From NCBI GenBank assembly GCA_035654795.1, contig DASRWC010000067.1, forward strand, positions 1 through 22,929: a stretch of DNA of 22,929 nucleotides. Reading direction: 5' to 3'. Within the stretch, counting starts at the first letter, position 1; each line of letters begins with the position of its first letter. Source of the stretch: JAAYLC01 sp035654795. Its GTDB lineage: Bacteria > Bacteroidota > Bacteroidia > Flavobacteriales > Flavobacteriaceae. Below, piece by piece: positions 14,062 through 21,948 of this stretch. The translations under genes and the position numbers were made by a program. Under the pieces are notes generated by a model. The model saw nothing but the letters and a program-made list of their open reading frames with translations, was not told the origin of the DNA and ran no database searches.

Positions 14062-14721
14062 ATGGCTGAAATAAAGATAGAAAAGAAGAAACCTGTTTGG
14101 CCCTGGATAGTAGCAGTGATTATTATTCTGTTCGTTATCTATTTTTTTTGGTCGTCCAATTATGACAAGAGACGTGGCGGCACACAAGAAATAAATTTTC
14201 AAGATTCTATTTCAATGTCATCGACTGAACTTCAGAATGAGGCCACCTCTTTCTATCAAAATCCTAATGCATTCTTAGATCAGCTTCAAGATTACTCTAC
14301 ATTTCTTTCAGATTCTGAACTACATCAAGAAAACACAGCCAGCTATTTTCACAGAAATGCCCTACTTAAATTAATTAAAGCCACGCGTGAACAAGCCGTG
14401 ACCACCAACATTGATGTAACCAGGAATTTAGAAATCGCCGATGAAAACGCTCTGAAAGTTACTCATGATGTTCATAATGCTGCAGGATATCAAATCAAAA
14501 AAGCGGCTTCCGAAATCACCGAAGCACTTACCAAAATCCAAAAGGACCATTATGAAGATTTACATGCAGAAATCAAAGCTTTGGAACGAGATATCACAGA
14601 TATGAATGGGATGCGTGCTATTGACGAGCAACAAGAGAGTATTCTATCTTTTCATAGACATGCTTTAGATTTACTTCAAAAAATGGGACTACACAATCCC
14701 GCTGTTAAAACAAATCCATGA
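14062..14721 (+). CDS. Unrecognised single-pass membrane protein with helical extracytoplasmic domain
   Basis: I do not recognise this 219-residue protein. Residues 1-12 are short and basic (MAEIKIEKKKPV), followed by one membrane helix at ~13-30 (WPWIVAVIIILFVIYFFW), then YDKRRGG and a long polar region. The remaining ~185 residues are rich in Glu, Gln, Asn and His and look mainly helical, possibly coiled coil (for example ITEALTKIQKDHYEDLHAEI). The topology suggests a cytoplasmic N-terminus with the bulk in the periplasm. Its stop overlaps the start of the PRC-barrel gene (ATGA at 14718-14721), so the two are translationally coupled and probably work together. A weak -7-like TAACTTTA lies at 14021-14028. 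Nothing shows an enzymatic function. Confidence 0.75.
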   Translation: MAEIKIEKKKPVWPWIVAVIIILFVIYFFWSSNYDKRRGGTQEINFQDSISMSSTELQNEATSFYQNPNAFLDQLQDYSTFLSDSELHQENTASYFHRNALLKLIKATREQAVTTNIDVTRNLEIADENALKVTHDVHNAAGYQIKKAASEITEALTKIQKDHYEDLHAEIKALERDITDMNGMRAIDEQQESILSFHRHALDLLQKMGLHNPAVKTNP

Positions 14722-15119
14722 AGAGTAGCGAAAATCATCTACACCGATTAGAAGATCTTAAAGATTATCAGGTTGCACCTGATAATACGGATATACGCAA
14801 CTGGAACGTAATAGATGTAGATGACCGTGTGATAGGAACGGTAGATAGTCTGCTAGTCGATCTTGTTACAAAAAGGGTTGTTTACGTAGATGTAGAAGTT
14901 GACGATTCCATAATTTCCGCCAATCATGATCCTGATTCTTCTCCAGGAGAGCTAAAAGAATTCAACAATAAAGCCGGAGACACCCATATCATTATTCCGA
15001 TTGGCATGATGGATATTGATCTTTCTCGGCATCGCGTTCGGGCACTTGGTTTAAATCATAGAAGCTTTTCCGATGCTCCCCGATATGACAGGAATTACTC
15101 TTTTGAATCGAGAGTATGA
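14718..15119 (+). CDS. PRC-barrel domain protein, apparently shortened at its C-terminus
   Basis: The 133-residue protein carries a PRC-barrel-like beta domain at ~8-110: HLHRLEDLKDYQVA, RNWNVIDVDDRVIGTVDSLLVD, KRVVYVDVEVD and DTHIIIPIGMMDIDL. PRC-barrels occur in photosynthetic reaction-centre subunit H, RimM and many small proteins of unknown role, often stress-related in Bacteroidota. It has no signal peptide or membrane helix. It starts within the stop of the upstream membrane-protein gene (ATGA overlap), suggesting that the two products interact. After the TGA at 15117 the same frame stays open for 30 more codons that resemble the Glu/Phe/Tyr-rich tail I expect for this family, so this copy may be truncated by a nonsense change or paired frameshifts. 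Confidence 0.85.
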   Translation: MKSSENHLHRLEDLKDYQVAPDNTDIRNWNVIDVDDRVIGTVDSLLVDLVTKRVVYVDVEVDDSIISANHDPDSSPGELKEFNNKAGDTHIIIPIGMMDIDLSRHRVRALGLNHRSFSDAPRYDRNYSFESRV

Positions 15120-15212
15120 GAAATCGGTTTTACGGTACTCTTAAATCGAGAAGAACATTTTTTGAACGAAGAAGAATTTTACAATCGGCCCGAGTTTCAC
15201 AAAAAAAGGTAG
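15120..15212 (+). other. In-frame continuation after the PRC-barrel stop, likely relic of the original tail
   Basis: Directly after the TGA, the same reading frame encodes 30 residues up to TAG at 15210-15212. The last 21 contain REEHFLNEEEFYNRPEFHKK, a composition typical of a real protein tail and not of random AT-rich spacer. An alternative is that 15116-15140 was originally read in the next frame (MRNRFYGT), which would need two compensating shifts. Confidence 0.5.
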
Positions 15213-15236
15213 GCTTTCTCTCTGCTTAAATAGATT

Positions 15237-16205
15237 TTATTTGATTATTCCTATGGATCGTGAATGTGCAATAGCTTGCGAACTTTCTTTGAAATAACAA
15301 GTGCTCACTCCCAATACGTTTAAATTTTTCATCACGTCTTTCACTCTTTCTATTTTCCTTCGTCCTGTTTGGCGGATATAAACAGCAATAATATTTTGTG
15401 GAAATTGTTTTACAATCCTTTCATACAGGTAAGGGTCGCGCTGAGAATCATCTCCTAGAAGAACATAATTCTGAGCCGGATAAAAATTTAGTATTTCTTT
15501 GATTTTCTCAAATTTGTGGTCATGGTTTCCTTTTCCGCTGAAAAGAAAATCGGATATTCCTGAACGAATATCTTTTAATTTTAAAATTCCCTTGGGCAAA
15601 TCGTGTAACCGAATAAAGCTATCAATAAACTCATATAAATTCCACTCACTACTTGATACATAAAAAAACGAATTAGAAGCTTCTTTGCTATCCTGCCCGG
15701 CTTTACTCAACGCCCGGTAATGAGGCACAACATCTTCAAAAAGTTTCCGTTTATTAATGTTCTTCAACAAAAGGATATATAATTTTTTGAAGAATTTTTT
15801 ACTGTGTGAAACTAAAAAAGTATCATCTATATCTGAGATAATTCCGAGTTGTCCAGGGTTAGGTTTTAAAAGCTCTCCACATTCGATTATTCCAAAATCA
15901 TATATTTTACATACCACTGAAAAGGGATGCCATCCGGGCTCAAGCTCTTTAGAAAAAGGCAGATTGAAACTAAAAAAACCGTCTTCAAGTGTTTTAGTTG
16001 TTACTTCCATTCCTTGAAAGATTAAAGTAACGGAAACATTTTTCAAGGGTTTAATTCGAAACATGTGGATGATTGAAACTGCATGTCTGATACCTTTTCT
16101 ATCAATCCTATAATGATCCGGAGCCCAGGATTCAAAAACATGACCAAAAACTATTAGCTGATTATCATTTACATAACCTCTATAGATCTTTAAGTCTAGT
16201 TTCAT
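15237..16205 (-). CDS. App1-type phosphatidate phosphatase domain protein
   Basis: The 322-residue protein has the App1 catalytic domain, a HAD-like phosphatase best known from yeast App1, a Mg-dependent phosphatidate phosphatase that makes diacylglycerol. Residues ~1-115 form a beta-rich domain (IYRGYVNDNQLIVFGHVF). The catalytic DxDxT is ISDIDDTFL at 123-131, followed by FFYVSSSEWNLYEFIDSFI (180-198), the HKFEKI Lys at residue 231, and LLGDDSQRDPYLYE (249-262). It has no signal peptide, so it probably acts in the cytoplasm or at the inner membrane. It is divergent from the lipid-kinase-like gene, with only 66 nt between the starts. The substrate in bacteria is not established. Confidence 0.87.
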   Translation of the reverse strand: MKLDLKIYRGYVNDNQLIVFGHVFESWAPDHYRIDRKGIRHAVSIIHMFRIKPLKNVSVTLIFQGMEVTTKTLEDGFFSFNLPFSKELEPGWHPFSVVCKIYDFGIIECGELLKPNPGQLGIISDIDDTFLVSHSKKFFKKLYILLLKNINKRKLFEDVVPHYRALSKAGQDSKEASNSFFYVSSSEWNLYEFIDSFIRLHDLPKGILKLKDIRSGISDFLFSGKGNHDHKFEKIKEILNFYPAQNYVLLGDDSQRDPYLYERIVKQFPQNIIAVYIRQTGRRKIERVKDVMKNLNVLGVSTCYFKESSQAIAHSRSIGIIK

Positions 16206-16271
16206 ATTTGAATTTAATTAACTTTAATTCTTCCAAAATACTTATTTTTATTAGTTTCCATAATCTAATTT

Positions 16272-17168
16272 ATGTCTAAATCTAATCTGATTGTAGTAAA
16301 TCCTATTTCCGGTGATATTAATAAAACCCCAATTGTGGACACCATTCAACGAACTATTTTCGAATGTAAGGAAGAAATTTCTATTTTTTATACCACCGGA
16401 AAAAAAGATGCAGATACCATAAAAAATATTTTGGACACATCGCCCGTGGATAGGGTGATAACTGTGGGTGGAGATGGCACAATATCTATGGTGGGAAAAT
16501 TGTTGATGAACAGGAACATTTCTCTTGGTATCATTCCTGCCGGTTCTGCTAACGGTCTTGCCGTTAATTTCGGAATTCCTGAACTTGTTGAACATCAACT
16601 TGAGATAGCTTTATCTGATTCAATCATGGATATCGATGTTCTTTTTCTAAACGGCCATTTTAGTCTCCATATTGCCGACCTTGGCCTTAATGCCGAATTA
16701 ATTAGAAATTATGATCGAGCTTCTAGACGCGGAAAGCTAGGCTACTTTCTGCAATCCATCCCTACGCTAATCCAATCCAATTTTCCTTTTGAATTCAAAA
16801 TAGAATCAATGGGTGAGGTTTTTCAGGCGACCGGAGCCTTATTGGCAATCGCTAATGCAAGTAAATTCGGAACCGGTGCAACTATTAATCCTGTAGGCAA
16901 AATGAACGATGGCATAGTTGAAATTCTTATTTTCAAGAATCTGAATCTGATAGAAATTGCTAAAACTGCCCAAGAAAATCCCGACTTGTCTCCTGATTTT
17001 GTCAAAATAATTACCACAAATAAGGCTACAATTACTACAGAAAAGGAAATCTCATTTCAAATTGATGGAGAATATATGGGAGAGGTTAAAAAAGTAGAGG
17101 TAGAACTCATACCACGTTGTTTGAAAATAGCGGTTCCTCCATCTTTTTTAGAATCTTCTACTCCTTAA
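16272..17168 (+). CDS. Diacylglycerol kinase-like lipid kinase (DAGK catalytic domain)
   Basis: The 298-residue protein has a DAGK/NAD-kinase-like fold. LIVVNPISGD (6-15) opens it, VITVGGDGTISMVG (63-76) contains the nucleotide-binding GGDGT (66-70), and GIIPAGSANGLAVNFGIP (86-103) matches the PxGxxN loop. The second domain includes ALLAIANASKFGTGATINP and ISFQIDGEYMG near the end. Relatives phosphorylate diacylglycerol, sphingosine or other lipids with ATP at the inner-membrane surface. If it acts on diacylglycerol, it opposes the divergent App1-type phosphatase. The downstream hydrolase-OsmC gene begins 11 nt after its stop, so they are probably cotranscribed. Confidence 0.9.
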   Translation: MSKSNLIVVNPISGDINKTPIVDTIQRTIFECKEEISIFYTTGKKDADTIKNILDTSPVDRVITVGGDGTISMVGKLLMNRNISLGIIPAGSANGLAVNFGIPELVEHQLEIALSDSIMDIDVLFLNGHFSLHIADLGLNAELIRNYDRASRRGKLGYFLQSIPTLIQSNFPFEFKIESMGEVFQATGALLAIANASKFGTGATINPVGKMNDGIVEILIFKNLNLIEIAKTAQENPDLSPDFVKIITTNKATITTEKEISFQIDGEYMGEVKKVEVELIPRCLKIAVPPSFLESSTP

Positions 17169-17179
17169 ACAAGCATATC

Positions 17180-18394
17180 ATGTTAAAAAAAGTATCATTT
17201 AAGAATCAAGAGGGAAAAGTGCTCCATGGAAGAATAGAATTTCCTCCGGATCGGCATCCGGAAAACTTTGCACTTCTAGCACATTGCTTCACCTGCACCA
17301 AAAACATAACAGCTCTTGTTATGATAGGCCGAGAACTTACACAAGCGGGATTTGGGATTCTTCGTTTTGATTTTACCGGATTAGGTGAAAGCGAAGGGGA
17401 TTTTGAGAACACAAATTTCTCGGGTAATGTTTCAGACCTTATAGCTGCGGCCGAATTTTTGGCTGAAAAATATATCTCTCCTTCACTTCTTGTCGGACAT
17501 TCCTTAGGAGGCTCTGCAGTGTTATATGCTGCCAAACAACTTCCTTATGTAAAAGCAGTTGCTACCATAAACTCTCCAAGTGATCCTAGCCATGTAACTA
17601 ATTTATTAAAAGATGATTTGGAAACGATAGAAGAACAAGGCTATTCCAGAGTAATGTTAGCCGATAGAGAATTTACTATAAAAAAACAATTTCTAGATGA
17701 TTTAGAAGCTCAACCTCCCAAAGAGGTAGTATCTAGACTAGGAAAAGCCCTTCTTATTCTTCATACTCCTCAAGATACCATTGTAGATATTCAAAACGCA
17801 GAACGCCTTTACATTGCCGCCCACCATCCCAAAAGTTACATTTCATTGGATGGTGCCGATCATCTTCTTTCCAAACGTGAAGACGCGAAATATGCGGGGA
17901 GTATGATAGCTTCTTGGGTAAAGAGATATGTCTCTCCTACTCCTGAAAGAACTTTAAAGACTAAAAATCAAGTGGCTGCCTCACTCGATTTTGAAAGTAA
18001 CTTTACCACCGATTTAAAATTAGGAAAACACTATTTGACCGCTGACGAGCCGGAACGCTATGGCGGCGATAATTTTGGTCCTACACCCTATGATTTCCTT
18101 TCTGCCGGACTTGCAGCTTGCACAGCGATGACGCTTCAAATGTATGCTCGCAGAAAGAAATGGAATCTAAAAAATGTTACTGTACATATAGATCATTCAC
18201 GAGATCACGCGATTGATACAGAGAATGAAGATGAAAAATCTGCAAAAATCGATACCTTCACAAAATATCTTGATTTAGAAGGAGATTTAGATCCTGTGCA
18301 ACGTGAGCGTCTTTTGGAAATAGCAGATCGATGTCCCGTTCATAAAACCCTTACTTCCGAAATTCAGATTCTTTCGCATTTAAAAAAGAAATAA
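17180..18394 (+). CDS. Bifunctional alpha/beta-hydrolase - OsmC family protein
   Basis: The 404-residue protein fuses two domains. Residues ~1-250 are an alpha/beta-hydrolase with the nucleophile elbow GHSLGG (Ser108), the RFDFTGLGESEGDF segment (62-75), probable Asp199 in HTPQDT and His228 in DGADHLL. Residues ~262-404 are an OsmC/Ohr-like domain with its two redox cysteines, Cys314 in LAACTAMTLQMYA and Cys385 in ADRCPVHKTL. OsmC proteins reduce organic or fatty-acid peroxides, so the hydrolase might release or process a peroxidised ester; that coupling is inference. The fusion is known in Bacteroidota and proteobacteria. ATG 17180 (MLKKVSFKNQEG) is chosen; the ATG at 17117 would overlap the kinase gene and add an unconserved extension. 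Confidence 0.93.
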   Translation: MLKKVSFKNQEGKVLHGRIEFPPDRHPENFALLAHCFTCTKNITALVMIGRELTQAGFGILRFDFTGLGESEGDFENTNFSGNVSDLIAAAEFLAEKYISPSLLVGHSLGGSAVLYAAKQLPYVKAVATINSPSDPSHVTNLLKDDLETIEEQGYSRVMLADREFTIKKQFLDDLEAQPPKEVVSRLGKALLILHTPQDTIVDIQNAERLYIAAHHPKSYISLDGADHLLSKREDAKYAGSMIASWVKRYVSPTPERTLKTKNQVAASLDFESNFTTDLKLGKHYLTADEPERYGGDNFGPTPYDFLSAGLAACTAMTLQMYARRKKWNLKNVTVHIDHSRDHAIDTENEDEKSAKIDTFTKYLDLEGDLDPVQRERLLEIADRCPVHKTLTSEIQILSHLKKK

Positions 18395-18437
18395 AATCAA
18401 TTTTAATTTCAAAATGCTAATGTTTTTTTAAAAGATT

Positions 18438-18466
18438 TTTGTTAAAACGCTTAATGCTTATCTTTA
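18438..18466 (+). promoter_or_regulatory. Candidate sodC promoter
   Basis: TTTG at 18438-18441 is followed after 17 nt by TATCTTTA at 18459-18466, one base from TAnnTTTG. It lies 41 nt upstream of the sodC ATG in a 112-nt spacer and would allow expression separate from the kinase-hydrolase unit. Confidence 0.45.
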
Positions 18467-18506
18467 TTCGATATTTAAAAACCATTATAAACCAAAAACT
18501 ATCACA

Positions 18507-19100
18507 ATGAAAAAATTAGGTCTTTTTCTTACAGCAACAGCACTATTTGCTTTTATTGCTTGTAACAACACTCCCAAGGATAAAATCACTGAGGAGAGCG
18601 ATGTAGAAGATTTTGATCCTGCTCCGGATTTAACAAAAGATGAACCTGAAAGAGTAGTTCAAGTAGTACTCGATCCAAAAAGTGGAAGCAACGTTCATGG
18701 AGACGTTTATTTTACTGAAAAAGATGGAAAAGTACACATGGAAGCTAAAGTTTCCGGGTTAACACCGAATAAAAAGCATGCCATCCATCTTCATGAAAAT
18801 GGAGATTGTAGTGCTGACGACGGAGCCTCTGCAGGAGGACACTGGAATCCGACCGGGAAAGTCCACGGAAAATGGGATCATAATGACGGATATCATAAAG
18901 GAGATATCGGAAATATCGAAGCCAACGCCGATGGCGAAGTTGCATTAACTTTTGAAACAGATCAATGGTGCATTGGATGTGGAGAAACAGAAAGAGACAT
19001 TGTTGGAAAATCTATTATCATCCACGCCGATGAGGATGATTTTAAAACACAACCTACCGGAAACGCCGGCGGAAGAATTGCTTGCGGAGTGATCAGATAA
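18507..19100 (+). CDS. sodC: Cu/Zn superoxide dismutase, lipoprotein
   Basis: SodC converts superoxide to oxygen and hydrogen peroxide outside the cytoplasm. The 197-residue precursor has a lipoprotein signal with lipobox FIAC (Cys19), then an acidic linker. Copper ligands are His94 and His96 (HAIHLHENGDC), bridging His112 (GGHWNP) and His173 (IIIHADEDD); zinc ligands are His112, His120, His130 and Asp133 (HNDGYHKGDIG). The disulfide pair Cys101 and Cys193 (IACGVI) is present, so the enzyme looks intact. A further Cys pair in DQWCIGCGE (156 and 159) sits between the core strands and is not part of the textbook enzyme. It follows the peroxide-linked OsmC fusion gene, consistent with an oxidative stress group. 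Confidence 0.96.
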   Translation: MKKLGLFLTATALFAFIACNNTPKDKITEESDVEDFDPAPDLTKDEPERVVQVVLDPKSGSNVHGDVYFTEKDGKVHMEAKVSGLTPNKKHAIHLHENGDCSADDGASAGGHWNPTGKVHGKWDHNDGYHKGDIGNIEANADGEVALTFETDQWCIGCGETERDIVGKSIIIHADEDDFKTQPTGNAGGRIACGVIR

Positions 19101-19120
19101 TATCATGCACTAATCAAACA

Positions 19121-19157
19121 AAAAACCGACTCTCAAAAAAAGGGTCGGTTTTTTTTA
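19121..19157. terminator. Bidirectional terminator between convergent sodC and lpdA
   Basis: The stem AAAAACCGAC plus TCT pairs with AGGGTCGGTTTTT (19121-19133 with 19141-19153, one G-T pair), loop CAAAAAA, followed by T residues. The A-run on the left gives a T-run on the minus strand for lpdA. Confidence 0.85.
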
Positions 19158-19178
19158 TTCCAAAAAGAACGATTCACA

Positions 19179-20579
19179 TCAAATATGGATCGGACGGTTT
19201 TCTGTGGCTGCCAATGCAGCTTCCTTCACTGCCTCAGCATACGTAGGATGTGCATGTGTCATTCTTGCTATATCCTCGGCGCTTGCACGATATTCCATAG
19301 CCACTACCGCCTCAGCAATCAGGTCTGCCACTCTGGCTCCCACCATGTGCACTCCCAAGACCTCATCGGTTTCTTTATCAGAAAGAATTTTCACAAAACC
19401 ATCTATATCGCCACTGGCACGTGATCTTCCTAAAGCTCGCATAGGAAATTGACCGGATTTGTATTCCACTTTTTCCTTCTTCAACTGTTCTTCTGTTTTG
19501 CCGACAGATGCCACTTCCGGCCAAGTGTAAACAACTCCGGGTATCAAGTTATAGTTGATATGCGGCTTTTGTCCTGCTATTATTTCGGCCACCATTACTC
19601 CTTCTTCTGATGCTTTGTGTGCAAGCATTGCTCCACGCACCACATCCCCAATGGCATAAATATTTTTGACGCTGGTTTGCAAAATTTCATTTACTTCCAC
19701 TACTCCCCTTTCAGAAACTTTTACCCCGGCATTTTCCAAGCCTAAGCCATCGGTAAATGGTATTCTTCCAACGGAAACCAAGCAATAATCTCCGGAAATT
19801 TTAACCTCCTGATCTTTTTTATCCGTAGCCGTAACAATAACCTCATCGTCCTTTCGTTCAACCGCTGAAACTTTATGAGATAGATAAAACTTCATTCCTT
19901 GTTTCTTCAGCACTTTAAGTAATTCTTTACTCTGCGCTCCATCCATGGTAGGAATAATGGCATCCATATATTCAATAACCGAAACTTCAGCTCCTAATCT
20001 ATGATAGACTTGTCCCAATTCTAACCCAATCACCCCACCTCCGATTACAACAAGATGTTTTGGAACTTCCGTTAAGCTCAGCGCTTCCGTAGAGGTAATA
20101 ATTCTTTCTTTGTCGATAGTTATAAAAGGCAGCGATGAAGGTTTACTTCCTGTAGCAATTATGCTGTATTTTGCCTCAATTTCTTCTTCTTTCTCACTAT
20201 TGATTTGAATGTGAGTGGCATCTTTAAATGATCCTACTCCATGATAAACATCAATTTTATTCTTATCCATTAAGAAATCAATTCCTTTGGTAGTAGTCTC
20301 TACCACACTTTCTTTCCGAGACATCATTTTCTTCAGGTCCATTTTCACCTCCCCCGAAATTTCGATCCCATGCTCTTTAAAATTTTTTAGAGCATCGTCA
20401 TAATGGTGTGAAGAATCCAATAAAGCTTTGCTTGGGATGCAACCCACATTTAAACATGTACCTCCCAGAACCTTATATTTTTCTATTATGGCGGTCTTTA
20501 GTCCTAATTGTGCACACCGAATAGCGGCCACATAACCTCCGGGACCGGAACCTATTACGGCTACGTCATATGTCTTCAT
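19179..20579 (-). CDS. lpdA: Dihydrolipoyl dehydrogenase (E3)
   Basis: E3 reoxidises dihydrolipoamide on the E2 subunits of pyruvate, 2-oxoglutarate or branched-chain dehydrogenase complexes and on glycine-cleavage H protein, passing electrons through FAD to NAD+. The 466-residue protein has the FAD-binding VIGSGPGGYVAAI (8-20), the redox disulfide GGTCLNVGCIPSKALL (Cys42, Cys47), the NAD-binding VVIGGGVIGLELG, the AIGDVVRGAMLAHKA FAD segment and the C-terminal catalytic HAHPTYAE. The start at 20579 (MKTYDVAVIG) places the FAD fold directly at the N-terminus; an ATG 45 nt upstream would add unconserved residues beginning within the promoter spacer. No E1 or E2 gene is present, so the complex it serves cannot be told. 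Confidence 0.96.
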   Translation of the reverse strand: MKTYDVAVIGSGPGGYVAAIRCAQLGLKTAIIEKYKVLGGTCLNVGCIPSKALLDSSHHYDDALKNFKEHGIEISGEVKMDLKKMMSRKESVVETTTKGIDFLMDKNKIDVYHGVGSFKDATHIQINSEKEEEIEAKYSIIATGSKPSSLPFITIDKERIITSTEALSLTEVPKHLVVIGGGVIGLELGQVYHRLGAEVSVIEYMDAIIPTMDGAQSKELLKVLKKQGMKFYLSHKVSAVERKDDEVIVTATDKKDQEVKISGDYCLVSVGRIPFTDGLGLENAGVKVSERGVVEVNEILQTSVKNIYAIGDVVRGAMLAHKASEEGVMVAEIIAGQKPHINYNLIPGVVYTWPEVASVGKTEEQLKKEKVEYKSGQFPMRALGRSRASGDIDGFVKILSDKETDEVLGVHMVGARVADLIAEAVVAMEYRASAEDIARMTHAHPTYAEAVKEAALAATENRPIHI

Positions 20580-20604
20580 AAGATGGTTTTTAAAAAATGA
20601 AGTG

Positions 20605-20612
20605 CAAAGGTA
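20605..20612 (-). promoter_or_regulatory. lpdA promoter, -7 element
   Basis: The minus strand reads TACCTTTG, a perfect TAnnTTTG, 26 nt upstream of the chosen lpdA ATG. At the -33 position only TTTC (20633-20636) is seen. Its location supports the start at 20579 over the one at 20624. Confidence 0.55.
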
Positions 20613-20690
20613 GCAGTAATCCATCAGATATGGAAAGGGTAACGCATCAAACTTAAACCTCTATTCCTTATTAAAATGCCTCCTCCTTTT

Positions 20691-20722
20691 TTTGCTGATT
20701 GGGCTTAATTTTCCCACTTTTG
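20691..20722 (+). promoter_or_regulatory. Candidate promoter of the PLP-enzyme gene
   Basis: TTTG at 20691-20694 is followed after 20 nt by CACTTTTG (20715-20722), one base from TAnnTTTG, 25 nt before the ATG at 20748. Confidence 0.45.
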
Positions 20723-20747
20723 TCCAAACTTCAATTAATTCGAAATT

Positions 20748-21944
20748 ATGTCATTTAAACCGGCAGATAAAATTCAAGATCTACAATATTTTGGCGAGTT
20801 TGGAGGTGTCAACCCTTCAATATCCGATTCATCTACTTATACATTTCTTTCAGCAAAAACTATGTTTGATACATTTGAAGGAAACACAGAGGGATGTTAT
20901 CTCTACTCCAGACACTCCACCCCTTCAAATTTATATTTAGGTCAAGCCCTGGCTGCTATGGAAGGGACCGAAGCTGCTAATGTTGCTGCAACGGGAATGG
21001 GTGCAATTTCCCCTGCCATTCTTCAACTCTGTAAAGCAGGAGATCATATTGTAGCGAGCAGAACAATATATGGTGGAACCTATGCTTTTTTAAAGAACTT
21101 CACCCCAAAGTTAAATATTGAAACAAGTTTTGTTGATATTACCAATCTAGATGCTGTAGAAGCCGCTATTGGGGAGAATACGAAATTTATTTATTGCGAG
21201 AGTGTCAGCAATCCTTTATTAGAAGTTGCCGATTTGCCAGCCTTATCGAAGCTTGCAAAAAAACATGGCATCCTACTCTTAGTTGATAATACCTTTTCTC
21301 CTCTAAGTATTTCTCCTGCTACTCTTGGTGCTGACATCATTTTCCACAGTCTCACAAAATTCATAAACGGAAGCAGTGATGCTATGGGAGGTGTAACTTG
21401 TGCTTCTCAGGAATTTGTGGATAGTTTGCGAAATGTCAATGACGGTGCAAACATGCTTCTTGGTCCTGCATTAGATAGTCTGCGTGCCGCTTCAATTTTG
21501 AAGAATTTGCGAACCCTCCATATCAGAATTAAACAACACAGCAAGAATGCAATGTATATTGCAGAAAAATTAGAAGCAGACGGACTCCGGGTAGTTTACC
21601 CCGGTCTAAAATCTCATAAAGATCATGAACTATTTAAAGCCTTAATGAATGAAGAATATGGTTTTGGCGGAATGTTTACCCTTGATGCCGGAAGCTTAGA
21701 TAAAGCCAATGCATTGATGGAATTGATGCAAAAGCGGAATCTGGGATATCTGGCTGTGAGTTTAGGATTCTATAAAACTTTATTCAGTGCGCCGGGGACT
21801 TCCACTTCTTCAGAAATTCCGGCCGAGGAGCAAAAAGAAATGGGATTATCTGAAGGCTTGATCAGATTTTCAATTGGCTTGGATAATGATATTGAACGAA
21901 CCTACCGAATGATGCGCGAATGTATTGCAGAGATCGGAATATAA
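20748..21944 (+). CDS. Trans-sulfuration family PLP enzyme (methionine gamma-lyase / cystathionine lyase-synthase type)
   Basis: The 398-residue protein belongs to the Cys/Met metabolism PLP-dependent family. YLYSRHSTPSNLYLG (51-65) carries the Tyr and Arg that contact PLP phosphate from the neighbouring subunit; VDNTFSPL (179-186) supplies the PLP-ring Asp180; HSLTKFINGSSD (200-211) has the Schiff-base Lys204; the end segment APGTSTSSEIPAEE and LIRFSIGLDN carries the substrate carboxylate Arg. Members cleave or form C-S bonds of methionine, cystathionine or homocysteine derivatives. In Pseudomonas methionine gamma-lyase a Cys follows the YG of the YGCTFAFL segment; here it is YGGTYAFL, so that marker is absent and the exact reaction stays open. 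No sulfur-pathway genes flank it. Confidence 0.9.
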   Translation: MSFKPADKIQDLQYFGEFGGVNPSISDSSTYTFLSAKTMFDTFEGNTEGCYLYSRHSTPSNLYLGQALAAMEGTEAANVAATGMGAISPAILQLCKAGDHIVASRTIYGGTYAFLKNFTPKLNIETSFVDITNLDAVEAAIGENTKFIYCESVSNPLLEVADLPALSKLAKKHGILLLVDNTFSPLSISPATLGADIIFHSLTKFINGSSDAMGGVTCASQEFVDSLRNVNDGANMLLGPALDSLRAASILKNLRTLHIRIKQHSKNAMYIAEKLEADGLRVVYPGLKSHKDHELFKALMNEEYGFGGMFTLDAGSLDKANALMELMQKRNLGYLAVSLGFYKTLFSAPGTSTSSEIPAEEQKEMGLSEGLIRFSIGLDNDIERTYRMMRECIAEIGI

Positions 21945-21948
21945 TCTA

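Noticed and set aside
13857..14069. Open frame overlapping the tRNA-Lys 3' half
   Set aside because: It starts inside the tRNA, runs through the terminator and has no protein-like character.
15117..15119. TGA as a selenocysteine codon in the PRC-barrel gene
   Set aside because: No SECIS-like hairpin is evident just downstream, and PRC-barrel proteins are not selenoproteins.
17117..17179. Hydrolase-OsmC start at 17117
   Set aside because: It overlaps the end of the kinase gene and adds an unconserved 21-residue leader; ATG 17180 gives the usual beginning.
20580..20624. lpdA start at 20624
   Set aside because: It lies upstream of or within the TACCTTTG promoter element and would put 15 odd residues before the FAD fold.
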